Shown in pieces: positions 16,538-26,214 of a stretch of 64,000 nt of DNA (the first letter of the stretch is position 1; each line of letters begins with the position of its first letter). Origin of the DNA: Desulfobulbaceae bacterium (GTDB taxonomy: Bacteria; Desulfobacterota; Desulfobulbia; Desulfobulbales; VMSU01). Location of the stretch: positions 1-64,000 of the forward strand of contig JADGBM010000005.1 of NCBI GenBank assembly GCA_015231515.1, written 5' to 3'. Both the position numbers and the translations under genes were made by a program. Under the pieces are notes generated by a model. That model was not told the DNA's origin. It made no database searches and was given only the letters and a program-made list of their open reading frames with translations.

Positions 16538-16858
16538 TTAACCAAAAAGGTTTGAAAGGCCCGGAATATTCATACCACCAGTCATTTTAGACATCTCACT
16601 CTGCATTGCATCGCGTGCCTTCTTCATGGCGTCGTTGACAGCAGCAACAACAAGGTCTTGCAGCATGCCCTGATCCTCAGGATTGATCACTTCTTTTTCA
16701 ATCGATAACGACAACAGTTCGTTCTTACCATTTACGGTAGCTGTTACCATTCCACCACCAACAGTTGAGGTAATCACCTGTTGCGCTAATTGCTGCTGAA
16801 CGTCAGCCATTTTCTTCTGAAACTGCTGAGCCTGCTGCATAATTTGAGTCATATCCAT
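16538..16858 (-). CDS. ybaB: YbaB/EbfC nucleoid-associated protein
   Basis: 106 aa. The N-terminal Met/Gln-rich coiled coil (QIMQQAQQFQKKMADVQQQL), then VNGKNELLSLSIEKEVI, and an AMKKARDAMQSEMSKMTGG tail are typical. It is a dimeric DNA-binding protein of unclear role that almost always lies between dnaX and recR, as here. The gap to dnaX is 81 bases and the AGGAGAAAA ribosome site is clear. Confidence 0.95.
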   Translation of the reverse strand: MDMTQIMQQAQQFQKKMADVQQQLAQQVITSTVGGGMVTATVNGKNELLSLSIEKEVINPEDQGMLQDLVVAAVNDAMKKARDAMQSEMSKMTGGMNIPGLSNLFG

Positions 16859-16939
16859 ATTTTTCTCCTGCTATAATTTCTGGTTTTTAGTCTCTAAACG
16901 AAAGTCAATTTTGTCGTATCATTAAGATGTTGCTTCTGT

Positions 16940-18715
16940 TTACCGACTGCGCGGACCAGTTCGTATTCCGGCAATCTGACCACCTAAAACTTCGACAGCG
17001 ATTTGAACCCGCGGATCTTTGGCAAGGGCTCTGCGTTCCTCTTGCGGCTGCCCCTCTCCCCCGTCGACAACTCCATCAAGTCCTGCAACCTCTATTTTAA
17101 TGGCCATCTCTTTTTGAAAAAAATCCTGAGCAAACTCAGTTAAAAGTTTTAAGTTAGCGGGATCCTGCAGATACAAACATTCCGACTGTTCATCAAATTT
17201 TATGACAAGCTGCCCATCTATCTCGCGCACCTTTTCTGCCAGGCCCAAAGTTGAACCCATCCATTTTTTCCGTTCACGCACGTGTCCGATAAAACCATCC
17301 CATTCCCGCACAACGTCTTTGGGCACTGGCGATGAGAGTTTAGCCTGTAACGATTTTAACTCAGGTTCGGATTCGTCAATTGTCTGGTCACTATCATCAT
17401 AATCGTCGTCCAAACATTCATCAGAAACTTTCTCAGGCGTTGCAACTGGAACAGGAGTAACATCGTGCTGCGTAACAGCAGATGAATCAACTTCAGCAGC
17501 ATGGTCTTCAGGCACCGGCTCACTTTTCACCTCCACATTTTCCATAAGTGGCTCATGACGAATGATCTCTGCTGGGCACCCTGCTATCAGAGCATCTAAA
17601 CGAGAAAGCAATGTTGTAACGGGAACAATATCAGATGACTGGACCGCTTTCACAAAGCACATTTCCAAGGCCATCCTCGGTTGTGTAGAATACTGCAAGG
17701 CTTCAACACCTTTGAGCAAAATATCAAAAACACTGATTAACGATTCGGAGGTATAGGTACCTGCCAATTTTTTCAAGGCAGTCATCTCAGCATCAGAAAC
17801 ATCAAGAATCGCTTCGGGTTCTTTGCTGACCGCACATATAATCAGAGAACGAAAACAATACAACAGCCCTTGGGCAAAGCGCTTAACGTCCATACCCTGG
17901 CTATAGCTATCATTAAGATGCTTAAGCGCTAAAGCAAGATTTGCGCTTAACAGTTCTGTTGCCAACTCCACAAATATTTTACGGTCCACCAGGCCAAGCA
18001 CCTGCCGCAGGTCTTTTTCTGTTACAGTTTCACCACCAAAGGAGAAAATCTGATCAAGCAGACTTAAGCCATCGCGCACACTGCCGTCTGCCTCAGTCGC
18101 TATAATCTCCAATGCGCCATCTGATATTGATACCGATTCAATTGCCGCAATTTTGGCAAAAAACGCCTTCAACTCTTGAAAAGGAATACGTTTCAACTCA
18201 TAACGCTGACAACGAGACAAAATAGTGACCGGAACTTTATGAAGCTCCGTGGTAGCAAACATGAAATAGACGTGCTCGGGAGGCTCTTCCAAGGTCTTGA
18301 GCAAAGCGTTAAAGGCCTCGGTGGTCAGCATATGCACTTCATCGATGATAATGACTTTGAATCGTTCGCTGGCCGGCAGAAATCTCAAATTTTCCTTTAA
18401 ATCACGAATTTCCTGGATGCCGCGATTGGAGGCGCCATCGATCTCATGGAGATCTATAGATTGTCCGGATTTAATCTCTTTACAGGAAGAACAGAGGTCA
18501 CAGGGAGCCTTCTCTGGATTATGACAATTAAGAGCCTTGGCCATAATCCTGGCTATAGTTGTCTTGCCGACACCGCGCACACCGCTGAATATCATGGCAT
18601 GGGCGACACGATCACGACTTAATGCATTTCGCAAGGTCTGCACGACAGGTTTTTGACCAACAACATCGTCAAAATTTTGAGGTCGCCATTTTCGGGCGAG
18701 AACGAGGTAAGACAT
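16940..18715 (-). CDS. dnaX: DNA polymerase III subunit gamma/tau
   Basis: 591 aa clamp-loader ATPase. Visible are Walker A (GVRGVGKTTIARIMAKAL, about 45-62), a zinc module (CHNPEKAPCDLCSSC), Walker B (VIIIDEVHML), sensor 1 (FATTELHKVPVTILSRCQRY) and sensor 2 (ADGSVRDGLSLLDQ). A variable acidic linker (about 385-460) leads to a tau-like C-terminal domain. I looked for an E. coli-style A AAA AAG slippage site for gamma and found none in a suitable place, so one product is expected. Confidence 0.95.
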   Translation of the reverse strand: MSYLVLARKWRPQNFDDVVGQKPVVQTLRNALSRDRVAHAMIFSGVRGVGKTTIARIMAKALNCHNPEKAPCDLCSSCKEIKSGQSIDLHEIDGASNRGIQEIRDLKENLRFLPASERFKVIIIDEVHMLTTEAFNALLKTLEEPPEHVYFMFATTELHKVPVTILSRCQRYELKRIPFQELKAFFAKIAAIESVSISDGALEIIATEADGSVRDGLSLLDQIFSFGGETVTEKDLRQVLGLVDRKIFVELATELLSANLALALKHLNDSYSQGMDVKRFAQGLLYCFRSLIICAVSKEPEAILDVSDAEMTALKKLAGTYTSESLISVFDILLKGVEALQYSTQPRMALEMCFVKAVQSSDIVPVTTLLSRLDALIAGCPAEIIRHEPLMENVEVKSEPVPEDHAAEVDSSAVTQHDVTPVPVATPEKVSDECLDDDYDDSDQTIDESEPELKSLQAKLSSPVPKDVVREWDGFIGHVRERKKWMGSTLGLAEKVREIDGQLVIKFDEQSECLYLQDPANLKLLTEFAQDFFQKEMAIKIEVAGLDGVVDGGEGQPQEERRALAKDPRVQIAVEVLGGQIAGIRTGPRSR

Positions 18716-18913
18716 AAATAACGGTAGATGAGACAGAGTTAGGTACTAAGAAAGAATAAGAGCGCCATTTTCAACGTGAGGCCGACAGTTGCTCAATATC
18801 AATATTAAATGAACTACCATGGGTTATTATTAATCGATGATAAATTGTCAATTAATAATTATCAGACCAGGCTCAATCGGAACAGTTAAAGGCACCGCCC
18901 TGCTATAAAAAAA

Positions 18914-19015
18914 GATAGCCAGGCACCCCTGCGGCACATAAAGGTGGTCATTACCGTTGCTTCCTCCCGGACCTGGCGGAGTTCATGAGCCTTTATTGCG
19001 CAGGACCCGGCTATC
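18914..19015 (-). ncRNA. ffs: Signal recognition particle RNA (4.5S type)
   Basis: On the minus strand the 102-nt segment holds the universal SRP domain IV: CCAGGTCCGGGAGGAAGCAA then CGGTAA, closely matching the E. coli GGTCCGGAAGGAAGCAGC motif. Flanking arms pair (AGCCGGGTCCTGC.. with ..GCAGGGGTGCCTGGCT; AAAGG/CCTTT), giving the single long hairpin of small bacterial SRP RNA. Its position between tRNA-Ser and dnaX is common. The exact ends are estimated from stem closure. Confidence 0.9.
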
Positions 19016-19104
19016 AAACTGCCTCCCCTTTTCACAGGGGTCAGATCCTGACAGAAATAACCATTAGAGAGATAAACGATTATTTCTAAAAATATGTAAC
19101 AAAG

Positions 19105-19192
<88 letters not shown>

Positions 19193-19444
19193 GCTGACAA
19201 CTAAATACATCTTTAGTCAACAATTGAATGCGACAACCTACAACCAATTTCTTTTTTTTTAAAGGAAAAAATACCAAAGCCACTATTTAATGACTTGCCT
19301 CCACTTTCGTTGGTTAGTGCACTCATAATTGCAGCGCCTTCCTTCCCGGCCTTTAAAAGCAAATAAATTGACATATCGAATATCCTTTGTCATAGACTAA
19401 TCTGCGCCGGAACATATCAATAACCTCCAATCAGTTCATCCAAA

Positions 19445-20884
19445 ATGACAACACCTCTCACTGCCATACAAGTAACTATCGTTTTCTTTTCCGCCGGTAT
19501 CAGTATCGGAGCTTTATTTGTTTATGTTTTCATGAAAAACAAACTGAGCAACCAACTGGCTGGCAAAGACACGGAGCGTAATACCCTTGTCCAAATTTCC
19601 ACAGAAAGACTTGAACAAAAGCAACGAAAGATAGAAGAACTTACAGATTCACTTTCGGCCTTTGAACATAAACTTAACCAGAAAGACCTGTTGCACAGTA
19701 ACCAGACTGAAACTGTAATGCACTTACGGGAACGCATATCAGAACTTGAAACACGCCTCTCCATCTTAAAAATAAGTGCCGAACAGCAAACTGACTTTAT
19801 CGCGAAATCTCAAGAGGAGCTGAAAAACTCCTTCAAATCCCTTGCCTCAGACATTCAAACCAGCAACACCAGATCGTTTTTATCCTTAGCCAAAGAAGCC
19901 TTATCAACGTTACACCAAAAAAACAGCGTTGAACTCTCCAAGCAGGCCACTTCGATCCAGGAACTTTTTAAACCTGTTCAAAAGTCACTAACAAATGTCG
20001 ATGCCCAGATTCGTCAAGTCGAAATAGATCGCGTTTCTGCCCACGCATCCCTCACGGAACAGATTAAAAACTTATCGATGACGCAGACTGCTTTAAAAAA
20101 TGAGACTGCGACCCTATCCAAAGCCCTACGCAGCCCCACCGTACGCGGGCGCTGGGGTGAAATCCAACTGCGACGTGTCGTTGAGCTGGCGGGGATGGTT
20201 GAATACTGTGATTTTTTTGAACAGAAGTCCATAGCGAGCGACAATGGCCCACTGCGTCCGGACATGATAATCAGACTTCCCAATAACAAGGAAATTGTTG
20301 TTGACTCCAAAACTGTTTTACACAGCTATATGGAAGCCCAGGAAGCAAAAACCGAGGAGATTCGCCAGGAAAAACTTGTCCAACACGCCAGACATGTTAG
20401 AAAACAGATTACGAATTTATCAGCCAAGGCATATTGGGAGCAATTTATTCAGTCGCCAGAGTTCGTTGTGCTATTCCTGCCGGGTGAAAATTTCTTCAGC
20501 GCAGCTCTCGAACAAGATCCCCAATTGATTGAAGTTGGTGTTGAACAAAAAGTCATAATTGCGACCCCAACTACACTTATTGCCTTGTTGCGAGCCGTGT
20601 CATTCGGCTGGCGTCAGGAACATCTTGCTGAAAACGCACAAAAAATCAGCGAACTTGGCAAACTATTACACGACAGACTGGCAGTGCTGAGCGGTCACTT
20701 TTTTGAAATTAAAAAAGGACTCGAAAAATCAGTAAACTCCTTCAATAACGCTGTAGGCTCCTACGAAAGCCGGGTGATGGTAACTGCTAGAAAATTCACA
20801 GAACTTGACCCAATGCTTAAAACAAGCGATATTGACCTGAAAAGCATTGATTGCAGCCCACGAATCCCCACCGCGGAGCTATAA
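19445..20884 (+). CDS. rmuC: DNA recombination protein RmuC
   Basis: 479 aa. A membrane anchor spans about 9-31 (VTIVFFSAGISIGALFVYVF), a long coiled coil about 45-225, and the RmuC nuclease-like domain about 230-440 (RSPTVRGRWGEIQLRRVVE; RPDMIIRLPNNKEIVVDSK; FVVLFLPGENFFSAALEQDP; ATPTTLIALLRAVSFGW). RmuC restricts inversion and duplication events in E. coli and resembles PD-(D/E)XK nucleases. It is monocistronic as far as I can see. Confidence 0.93.
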   Translation: MTTPLTAIQVTIVFFSAGISIGALFVYVFMKNKLSNQLAGKDTERNTLVQISTERLEQKQRKIEELTDSLSAFEHKLNQKDLLHSNQTETVMHLRERISELETRLSILKISAEQQTDFIAKSQEELKNSFKSLASDIQTSNTRSFLSLAKEALSTLHQKNSVELSKQATSIQELFKPVQKSLTNVDAQIRQVEIDRVSAHASLTEQIKNLSMTQTALKNETATLSKALRSPTVRGRWGEIQLRRVVELAGMVEYCDFFEQKSIASDNGPLRPDMIIRLPNNKEIVVDSKTVLHSYMEAQEAKTEEIRQEKLVQHARHVRKQITNLSAKAYWEQFIQSPEFVVLFLPGENFFSAALEQDPQLIEVGVEQKVIIATPTTLIALLRAVSFGWRQEHLAENAQKISELGKLLHDRLAVLSGHFFEIKKGLEKSVNSFNNAVGSYESRVMVTARKFTELDPMLKTSDIDLKSIDCSPRIPTAEL

Positions 20885-21009
20885 AACTGCTGCTTTATTC
20901 AGGTTTTTGTTGCCCAAAACATCACTCCCTCTTATAGTATGGTTCTTTTTTATCCACAAAAGAATTGAGTCAGGTAGACTTACATATTTAAACTCAGGAG
21001 TAATAAATC

Positions 21010-22221
21010 ATGAAGTTAGGGATTAACGGCCTTGGTCGAATCGGTAAACTTTCTATTTGGCACCATGTTGGCAGAAAACATTTCTCTGAAATTGTCGCCA
21101 ATATTGGTCGTGAAGTTGGGCAGGGACTTGAGGATTTAGCCGCATCTATAGATAGAGACAGTACATATGGCAGGCTGGGTAATTACCTGCATGGCTATAA
21201 AGGTGGTCGAGTGATTGAAAACCTCAATGATTCCGATGGGACTATGACAATCAACGGTGTGCCTGTAAAGATATTACGGGAATCACGAAATCCAGCGGAA
21301 ATCAAATGGAAGGAAAACAATGTACGTGTTGTTGTTGATACGACTGGTGTTTTCAATGATCCCACAGCCGAGGCCAACAGCCCCCGCGGGGCTATGCGAG
21401 GACACCTTCAGGCCGGGGCTGAAAAGGTTATTCTTTCTGCACCATTTAAAATCAAGGCCCAAGGCCTCTCAATGCCGGAAGATGCTGTAACCACAGTTAT
21501 GGGAATCAACACTGATGACTACATCTCTTCAAAACATTCACTGATTTCAGCTGCGTCATGCACCACAACCTGCCTTTCATATATGATTAAGCCTTTAATG
21601 GATAATTTCGGGGCCGATAACTTTTTAAGCGCCTCCATGGTCACGGTTCACGCCGCCACAGGCAGTCAACAGGTCCTTGACCGACTTCCTGGCGGAGGAG
21701 CGACTGATTTAAGGAAAAATCGAAGCATTCTTAACAATATTATCCTGACCACAACAGGTGCTGCAAAAGCCTTAAAACTTGTCATCCCTGAAATGGGCAA
21801 CATCGGTTTTATCGCTGAATCTGTACGAATTCCCACCTCTACAGGCTCGCTGATTATTCTCGTTATTAATCTTCAAGATGACCTTAAAAACCCAATTAAA
21901 CGAGATACCATTAACTCAATTTACAAAAATTACGCCGACAACTCGCCATATCTTACCTACTCCGAAGAGCAAAACGTTTCTTCTGATATTATCGGCAACC
22001 CTTTTGCCGCTGCAATTATCGAAGGTACAGAAAATCACACTCGGACTGCTGCAATCAAGGTGAATCTTAAGAAACTTGGTATCGGCGGTGCAAATCAGCC
22101 GGAAACCATTGACGTTCCTGTTACTCAGGCAGTTATTTATGGCTGGTACGACAATGAACTTGGCAGTTACAGCAACATGCTGGCCGACCGCACTGTCTCT
22201 ATCGCCGACCAGTTGGTTTAG
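21010..22221 (+). CDS. gap: Glyceraldehyde-3-phosphate dehydrogenase, long divergent form
   Basis: 403 aa against about 335 for typical GAPDH. The NAD-binding start INGLGRIGK, catalytic Cys184 (AASCTTTCLS) and His214 (VTVHAATGSQ) are present, as are the C-terminal blocks (PTSTGSLIILVINLQ; YGWYDNELGSYSNM). Extra residues lie at about 33-47 (REVGQGLEDLAASID) and in mid-protein. It oxidises GAP to 1,3-bisphosphoglycerate and leads the gap-pgk-tpiA group. AGGAG lies 10 bases before ATG. The long form is shared by some other anaerobes as far as I recall, so it is probably functional. Confidence 0.88.
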   Translation: MKLGINGLGRIGKLSIWHHVGRKHFSEIVANIGREVGQGLEDLAASIDRDSTYGRLGNYLHGYKGGRVIENLNDSDGTMTINGVPVKILRESRNPAEIKWKENNVRVVVDTTGVFNDPTAEANSPRGAMRGHLQAGAEKVILSAPFKIKAQGLSMPEDAVTTVMGINTDDYISSKHSLISAASCTTTCLSYMIKPLMDNFGADNFLSASMVTVHAATGSQQVLDRLPGGGATDLRKNRSILNNIILTTTGAAKALKLVIPEMGNIGFIAESVRIPTSTGSLIILVINLQDDLKNPIKRDTINSIYKNYADNSPYLTYSEEQNVSSDIIGNPFAAAIIEGTENHTRTAAIKVNLKKLGIGGANQPETIDVPVTQAVIYGWYDNELGSYSNMLADRTVSIADQLV

Positions 22222-22239
22222 TTGAGGTTTAGCTGAAAC

Positions 22240-22725
22240 TTGTCCAGCTCTTCCGGCATTGTAATTATTCCTGCACAACCGTGCCACCTGCCTGAAATTA
22301 TTGCAATTGAAAAACAACTCGATTCACCATGGAGCGAGGGCCAGATCGCAGACGAACTGACCCTCGCCCATGGCTGGCAGTTTGTGGCAATCAACCCAAT
22401 TTCCGAGAAAGTATTTGGCTTCATTATCGGTTCTATCTGTATCGATGAGGCTGAAATCCGAAAATTTGCAATTGCCAGTCAAGAGCGCCGAAAAGGTTAT
22501 GGGCGAATTCTACTTGCTCATTGCCTCATTTTTTTAGACAATCAATTTACACGAGTATGTTTTCTAGAACTTCGAGAGTCGAACACAGCAGCTTTACAGC
22601 TATACACTTTTTTTGATTTTCAGAAAATTGGCCTGCGAAAAAACTACTATAGTAATCCTTGCGAGAATGCTATTATACTTCAAAAACAGTTTTCAAGAGA
22701 AGGAGATTTAGGTGAAAACAATTAA
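22240..22725 (+). CDS. RimI-like GNAT N-acetyltransferase
   Basis: 161 aa with a TTG start (22240). GNAT fold motifs are present: IIPAQPCHLPEIIAIEKQ and SPWSEGQIADEL at the N-terminus (a RimI signature), acetyl-CoA loop ASQERRKGYGRILLAH, then LELRESNTAALQLYTFFDF and GLRKNYY. RimI acetylates the N-terminal Ala of ribosomal protein S18; the family also has other N-alpha targets. The gene lies between gap and pgk, and its last 14 bases overlap the pgk start, so translation may be coupled. Confidence 0.82.
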   Translation: MSSSSGIVIIPAQPCHLPEIIAIEKQLDSPWSEGQIADELTLAHGWQFVAINPISEKVFGFIIGSICIDEAEIRKFAIASQERRKGYGRILLAHCLIFLDNQFTRVCFLELRESNTAALQLYTFFDFQKIGLRKNYYSNPCENAIILQKQFSREGDLGENN

Positions 22726-23887
22726 GGATCTCAACGTTACAGATAAGAAAGTTTTAATGAGAGTTGATTTTAACGTACCCTTTGATGATTCCGGAAACAT
22801 TACAGATAATACTCGCATTGACGGCGTCTTACCAACCATCAAACACTTACTTGAGCAAGGCGCCAAGCTGATTCTCTGTTCCCACTGTGGCAGACCCAAA
22901 GGCGAGCGAATTGACAAGTACAGTCTCGCACCTGTTTCCAAGAAACTATCAGAACTTTTAGGAAAGGATGTGCCGCTTGCCCCAGACTGTATCGGGCCAG
23001 AAACCGAAAAGATGGCTTCCGACCTTAAAAGTGGCCAGATTCTCCTGCTTGAAAATCTGCGCTTTCATGGAGGTGAAACAAAAAACGACCCTCAATTCTC
23101 CAAGCAGCTTGCCTCGTTAGCCGATATTTACATAAACGATGCCTTTGCTGTTTCACATAGGGCCCATGCCTCAGTTGAAGGTGTCACTCATTATGTAAAC
23201 GAATGCGCTGCCGGCTTTCTTCTTCAGCGCGAGATTGATTTTTTCAAACGATCTGTCGCGAATCCAGAACGTCCACTCACTGCTATTCTTGGCGGAGCAA
23301 AAGTTTCCAGTAAACTTGGAGCTATCAATAACATGCTGGATAAGGTCAACAACATGATCGTTGGCGGCGCCATGGCTAACACCTTTTTAAAAGCACAGGG
23401 CTTCGAGATCGGCAAATCTCTAGTGGAGGACGACTTACTTGAGACAGCTAAAACTTTAATCAATTTAGCTAAAGAAAAAAAAGTTGCCTTCCACCTGCCT
23501 GTTGACTGTGTTGTCGCAGATAGTTTCAGCGCAGAAGCAAAGACAAAAATTGTGCTCATCGCTGATGTTCCTCAAGACTGGATGATTCTTGACATTGGCC
23601 CTGCCACAATTCGAAAATTCGCAGAGGCCCTGACTGGTTCAAAAACGATAGTCTGGAATGGACCGATGGGTGCTTTTGAGATGGATGCTTTTGCCAACGG
23701 CTCACTGCAAATGGTGGAGGCAGTTACACAGTCAAAAGCACTTTCTGTTGTCGGGGGTGGAGACACAAATGTTGTGATTAATAAAGCAAAGGCGGGGAAC
23801 AAGGTTTCATATATGTCTACCGGCGGTGGTGCTTTTCTGATGCTAATGGAAGGTAAAAGCCTGCCCGGTGTTGACGCACTTGGATAA
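22712..23887 (+). CDS. pgk: Phosphoglycerate kinase
   Basis: 391 aa, GTG start preceded by AGAAGGAGATTTAG. Signature segments: VLMRVDFNVPFDDSGNITD, LILCSHCGRPKGERID, YINDAFAVSHRAHASVEGV, LTAILGGAKVSSKLG and VVGGGDTNVVI. It makes ATP from 1,3-bisphosphoglycerate. It overlaps the rimI-like gene and precedes tpiA by 78 bases in a glycolysis operon. Confidence 0.97.
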   Translation: MKTIKDLNVTDKKVLMRVDFNVPFDDSGNITDNTRIDGVLPTIKHLLEQGAKLILCSHCGRPKGERIDKYSLAPVSKKLSELLGKDVPLAPDCIGPETEKMASDLKSGQILLLENLRFHGGETKNDPQFSKQLASLADIYINDAFAVSHRAHASVEGVTHYVNECAAGFLLQREIDFFKRSVANPERPLTAILGGAKVSSKLGAINNMLDKVNNMIVGGAMANTFLKAQGFEIGKSLVEDDLLETAKTLINLAKEKKVAFHLPVDCVVADSFSAEAKTKIVLIADVPQDWMILDIGPATIRKFAEALTGSKTIVWNGPMGAFEMDAFANGSLQMVEAVTQSKALSVVGGGDTNVVINKAKAGNKVSYMSTGGGAFLMLMEGKSLPGVDALG

Positions 23888-23965
23888 CGACTTTGCCTTT
23901 CAACGTATACATTTACTATTTGAGCTGCCACGAATACTATAGACGAAGCAGATGAGGAGAACAGC

Positions 23966-24721
23966 ATGAAACGCCGTCCACTAATTGCAGGTAACTGGAA
24001 AATGAACCTCAGCGTTATTGAATCAAGGAAGCTCGCCGAGGCCATTAAAAAATCAGCTTCTAACGCTACTGACCGCGATGTTATGATCGCCCCTGCATTT
24101 ACGTCCTTATCCATGGTTGCCTCAGCTCTTGAGGGATCCAGGGTACTATTAGGCGGCCAAAATGTCTGCTGGGAGGAAAAAGGTGCCTATACAGCTGAAA
24201 TTTCACCACCCATGCTTAAGGAACTTGGCTGTACTTTCGCAATCGTTGGTCACTCAGAGCGACGTCATATTTTCCATGAAGACAATGTGATGATCAATAA
24301 ACGGGTTAAAGCCGCAATCAACTTTGACTTAACCCCAATTCTTTGTATTGGTGAAACTCTTGAGGAACGCGAATCGAACAATACAATGCCAATATTAGAG
24401 TCACAGCTACGAGAAGGATTACAAAACCTGTCCCTACCCTCTGCGAGTGCCATTGTAATCGCTTATGAACCTGTTTGGGCGATAGGAACTGGCAAAACTG
24501 CCAGCAACGAGCAAGCCCAAGAGGCTCATGCCTTTACGCGTAAAATTCTTGCCGATATTTTTGAAAAAACTATTGCTAGCCAAATAAGAATACTGTATGG
24601 TGGCAGCGTCAATCCGGACAATGTTGACAATCTGATGAGCCAAGACGATATTGATGGAGCTCTGGTTGGTGGAGCGGCACTTCAACCAGATACATTCGAC
24701 CGGATTATTCATTTTAACTAA
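23966..24721 (+). CDS. tpiA: Triosephosphate isomerase
   Basis: 251 aa TIM barrel. Catalytic residues are visible: Asn/Lys in AGNWKMNL (11-13), His in VGHSERR, Glu in AYEPVWAIGTGKTAS, and the phosphate-binding YGGSVNPDN. It interconverts DHAP and GAP. The ATG follows GAGGAGAACAGC. Confidence 0.97.
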   Translation: MKRRPLIAGNWKMNLSVIESRKLAEAIKKSASNATDRDVMIAPAFTSLSMVASALEGSRVLLGGQNVCWEEKGAYTAEISPPMLKELGCTFAIVGHSERRHIFHEDNVMINKRVKAAINFDLTPILCIGETLEERESNNTMPILESQLREGLQNLSLPSASAIVIAYEPVWAIGTGKTASNEQAQEAHAFTRKILADIFEKTIASQIRILYGGSVNPDNVDNLMSQDDIDGALVGGAALQPDTFDRIIHFN

Positions 24722-24737
24722 CAAATATGTATTTCAT

Positions 24738-24770
24738 AAGGGGTTAACCACTTACCCCTTTCTTTTTTTT
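24738..24770 (+). terminator. Terminator or attenuator between tpiA and secG
   Basis: AAGGGGT and TACCCCTT (AAGGGGttaaccacttaCCCCTT) form a GC-rich stem followed by TCTTTTTTTT, 17 bases after the tpiA stop and about 20 bases before secG. It looks Rho-independent; some read-through to secG or a separate promoter would be needed. Confidence 0.65.
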
Positions 24771-24788
24771 GGGCACCGGGATGTAACA

Positions 24789-25247
24789 ATGGTTTCGATT
24801 TTAACAGTAGTACATGTCTCAGTATGTATTTTTTTGATCATTATTGTGCTCTTACAGCATGGTAAAGGCGCTGATATGGGTGCGTCCTTTGGTGGCGGCG
24901 GATCAGGTCAAACCGTATTTGGCACAGATGGCCCGCTGCCACTGCTCAACAAAATTACTACTGCAAGTGCAATTATATTTATGCTGACATCTGTAACCTT
25001 GGCATATTATTCGGCAAACATTTCAAAAGGCTCCATTATGCAAAATGTTCGCCCAACACCATCCCAGATTGAAGAACAGGTTGATATAGCACCTACAACA
25101 GTTGAAATCCCGACAGAACGTTCTAACACTGAAGGTGATTCAATGGGAGCATCAGGTGATGCAAGTGCAACATTTCCAGGAGAAGCATCAACTGACCCGA
25201 CTCCTGTTATGATGGAAGAACAACCAGCTGCAGATCAAAAGCAGTAA
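24789..25247 (+). CDS. secG: Preprotein translocase subunit SecG
   Basis: 152 aa, start chosen at ATG 24789 (MVSILTVVHVSVCIFLIIIV) because the family begins with this first membrane helix. The hallmark loop GASFGGGGSGQTVFGTDGPL and second helix (TTASAIIFMLTSVTLAYYS) follow. The tail of about 80 residues (acidic, Ser/Thr/Pro-rich) is longer than in E. coli, as in many deltaproteobacteria. SecG assists SecYE export. The tpiA-secG-tRNA-Leu order is conserved. Confidence 0.92.
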   Translation: MVSILTVVHVSVCIFLIIIVLLQHGKGADMGASFGGGGSGQTVFGTDGPLPLLNKITTASAIIFMLTSVTLAYYSANISKGSIMQNVRPTPSQIEEQVDIAPTTVEIPTERSNTEGDSMGASGDASATFPGEASTDPTPVMMEEQPAADQKQ

Positions 25248-25258
25248 AAAAATATAGT

Positions 25259-25344
25259 GCCGAAGTGGTGGAACTGGTAGACACGCTGTGTTGAGGGCGC
25301 AGTGAGCCATGCTCGTGCGAGTTCGATTCTCGCCTTCGGCACCA
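25259..25344 (+). tRNA. tRNA-Leu (anticodon GAG)
   Basis: 86 nt class II tRNA with acceptor stem GCCGAAG/CTTCGGC, encoded ACCA, anticodon arm CTGTG-TTGAGGG-CGCAG (anticodon GAG), a long variable arm, and T-loop TTCGATT. It starts 12 bases after the secG stop. Confidence 0.94.
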
Positions 25345-25351
25345 TTTAAAG

Positions 25352-25393
25352 GAAAGCCTGCTATGACTTTATGTTATAGCAGGCTTTTTTTTT
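25352..25393 (+). terminator. Terminator after tRNA-Leu
   Basis: AAGCCTGCTAT and ATAGCAGGCTT form an 11-bp stem with a short A/T-rich loop and a run of nine T. It ends the secG-tRNA-Leu transcript. Confidence 0.88.
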
Positions 25394-25722
25394 GACAACA
25401 GTCAGATCGCCACTCCCGTATATGTTATTATTTGGCGCTGCACTCGAAACAAACCCTTACTCAACATAGCGGCTTCGCCTTCCCTCATTCTATTGTTTCC
25501 GTTAGCATAACCCCCTGCCCATCACTCCTATTTACAAAAAGAAGAAATTCGTTTCTCTCTCCAATGTGGTTGACAAATTACAGTCAAACCAAAAGCTATT
25601 TTCGCGCAAAAAAAATATTGCTAATAGTAGTGTAAAGTTGTAAAGCTTCGCGATTTTCATCATAGCAGTTACTCTACATATGGGTAGCCTTCAGACCAAC
25701 TTATTTCGAAAGGAATAACACA
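25394..25722. other. Gene-free stretch before the SET-domain gene
   Basis: No supported coding sequence or RNA is seen. The last part holds the ribosome site of the SET gene (AAAGGAATAACACA before ATG). It marks the switch from the conserved glycolysis group to accessory genes that look GC-richer. Confidence 0.5.
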
Positions 25723-26214
25723 ATGTATCCTGCTCACTTTGGGAATAACCCTCTATTCCCTAACAAAAAAGATTTCAAAGTCGTGTTGAAAAACCATGTC
25801 AGCGGTATGGGGGTTATGACCTTCAAATCTTTTTCAAAAGGAGCACTTATCTGTGCTCTGGCCGGTGATATTATAACCGATATCCGCCAGCACAGCCTCC
25901 AGATCGAACCTGATCTGCATCTTTACGATACTTATTTTTCCGGTTACTTCCTGCACTCCTGCTCCCCCAACGTTTATCTGGACATGAAAAATCTGTTGGT
26001 TTACGCGACACAAGAGATCAACTCTATGGACTATCTATTGATGGATTATGCCCAGACCGAAGATTATCTTTATAAAGAGTTCCCATGTACCTGCGGGGCC
26101 TACAACTGCCGTGGCTGGGTTACCGGTAGAAAGCAATTGCCCGGTAATCGCCAAATCGACCAGGATATTATGGATATCGCAATGCATCCTTTTGAAAGGC
26201 GTCAAAGCATATGA
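25723..26214 (+). CDS. SET-domain protein with post-SET-like cysteines
   Basis: 163 aa. The SET fold is recognisable: GMGVMTFKSFSKGALI (29-44) at the N-terminal SET strand, the knot motif HSCSPNVYLD (78-87) in place of NHSCxPN, then ATQEINSMDYLLMDY, and a post-SET-like CTCGAYNCRGW (122-132) suited to bind zinc. SET proteins methylate lysines using SAM. The stop overlaps the start of the LysA-like gene (ATGA), so the two are translationally coupled and probably act together. The substrate is unknown; bacterial SET genes are often acquired by transfer. Confidence 0.75.
   Translation: MYPAHFGNNPLFPNKKDFKVVLKNHVSGMGVMTFKSFSKGALICALAGDIITDIRQHSLQIEPDLHLYDTYFSGYFLHSCSPNVYLDMKNLLVYATQEINSMDYLLMDYAQTEDYLYKEFPCTCGAYNCRGWVTGRKQLPGNRQIDQDIMDIAMHPFERRQSI

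Noticed and set aside
16940..18715. Programmed frameshift in dnaX to give gamma
   Set aside because: No A AAA AAG-like heptamer with a following stem is present near the expected place; the T7 near 17120 is too close to the C-terminus to make a gamma form.
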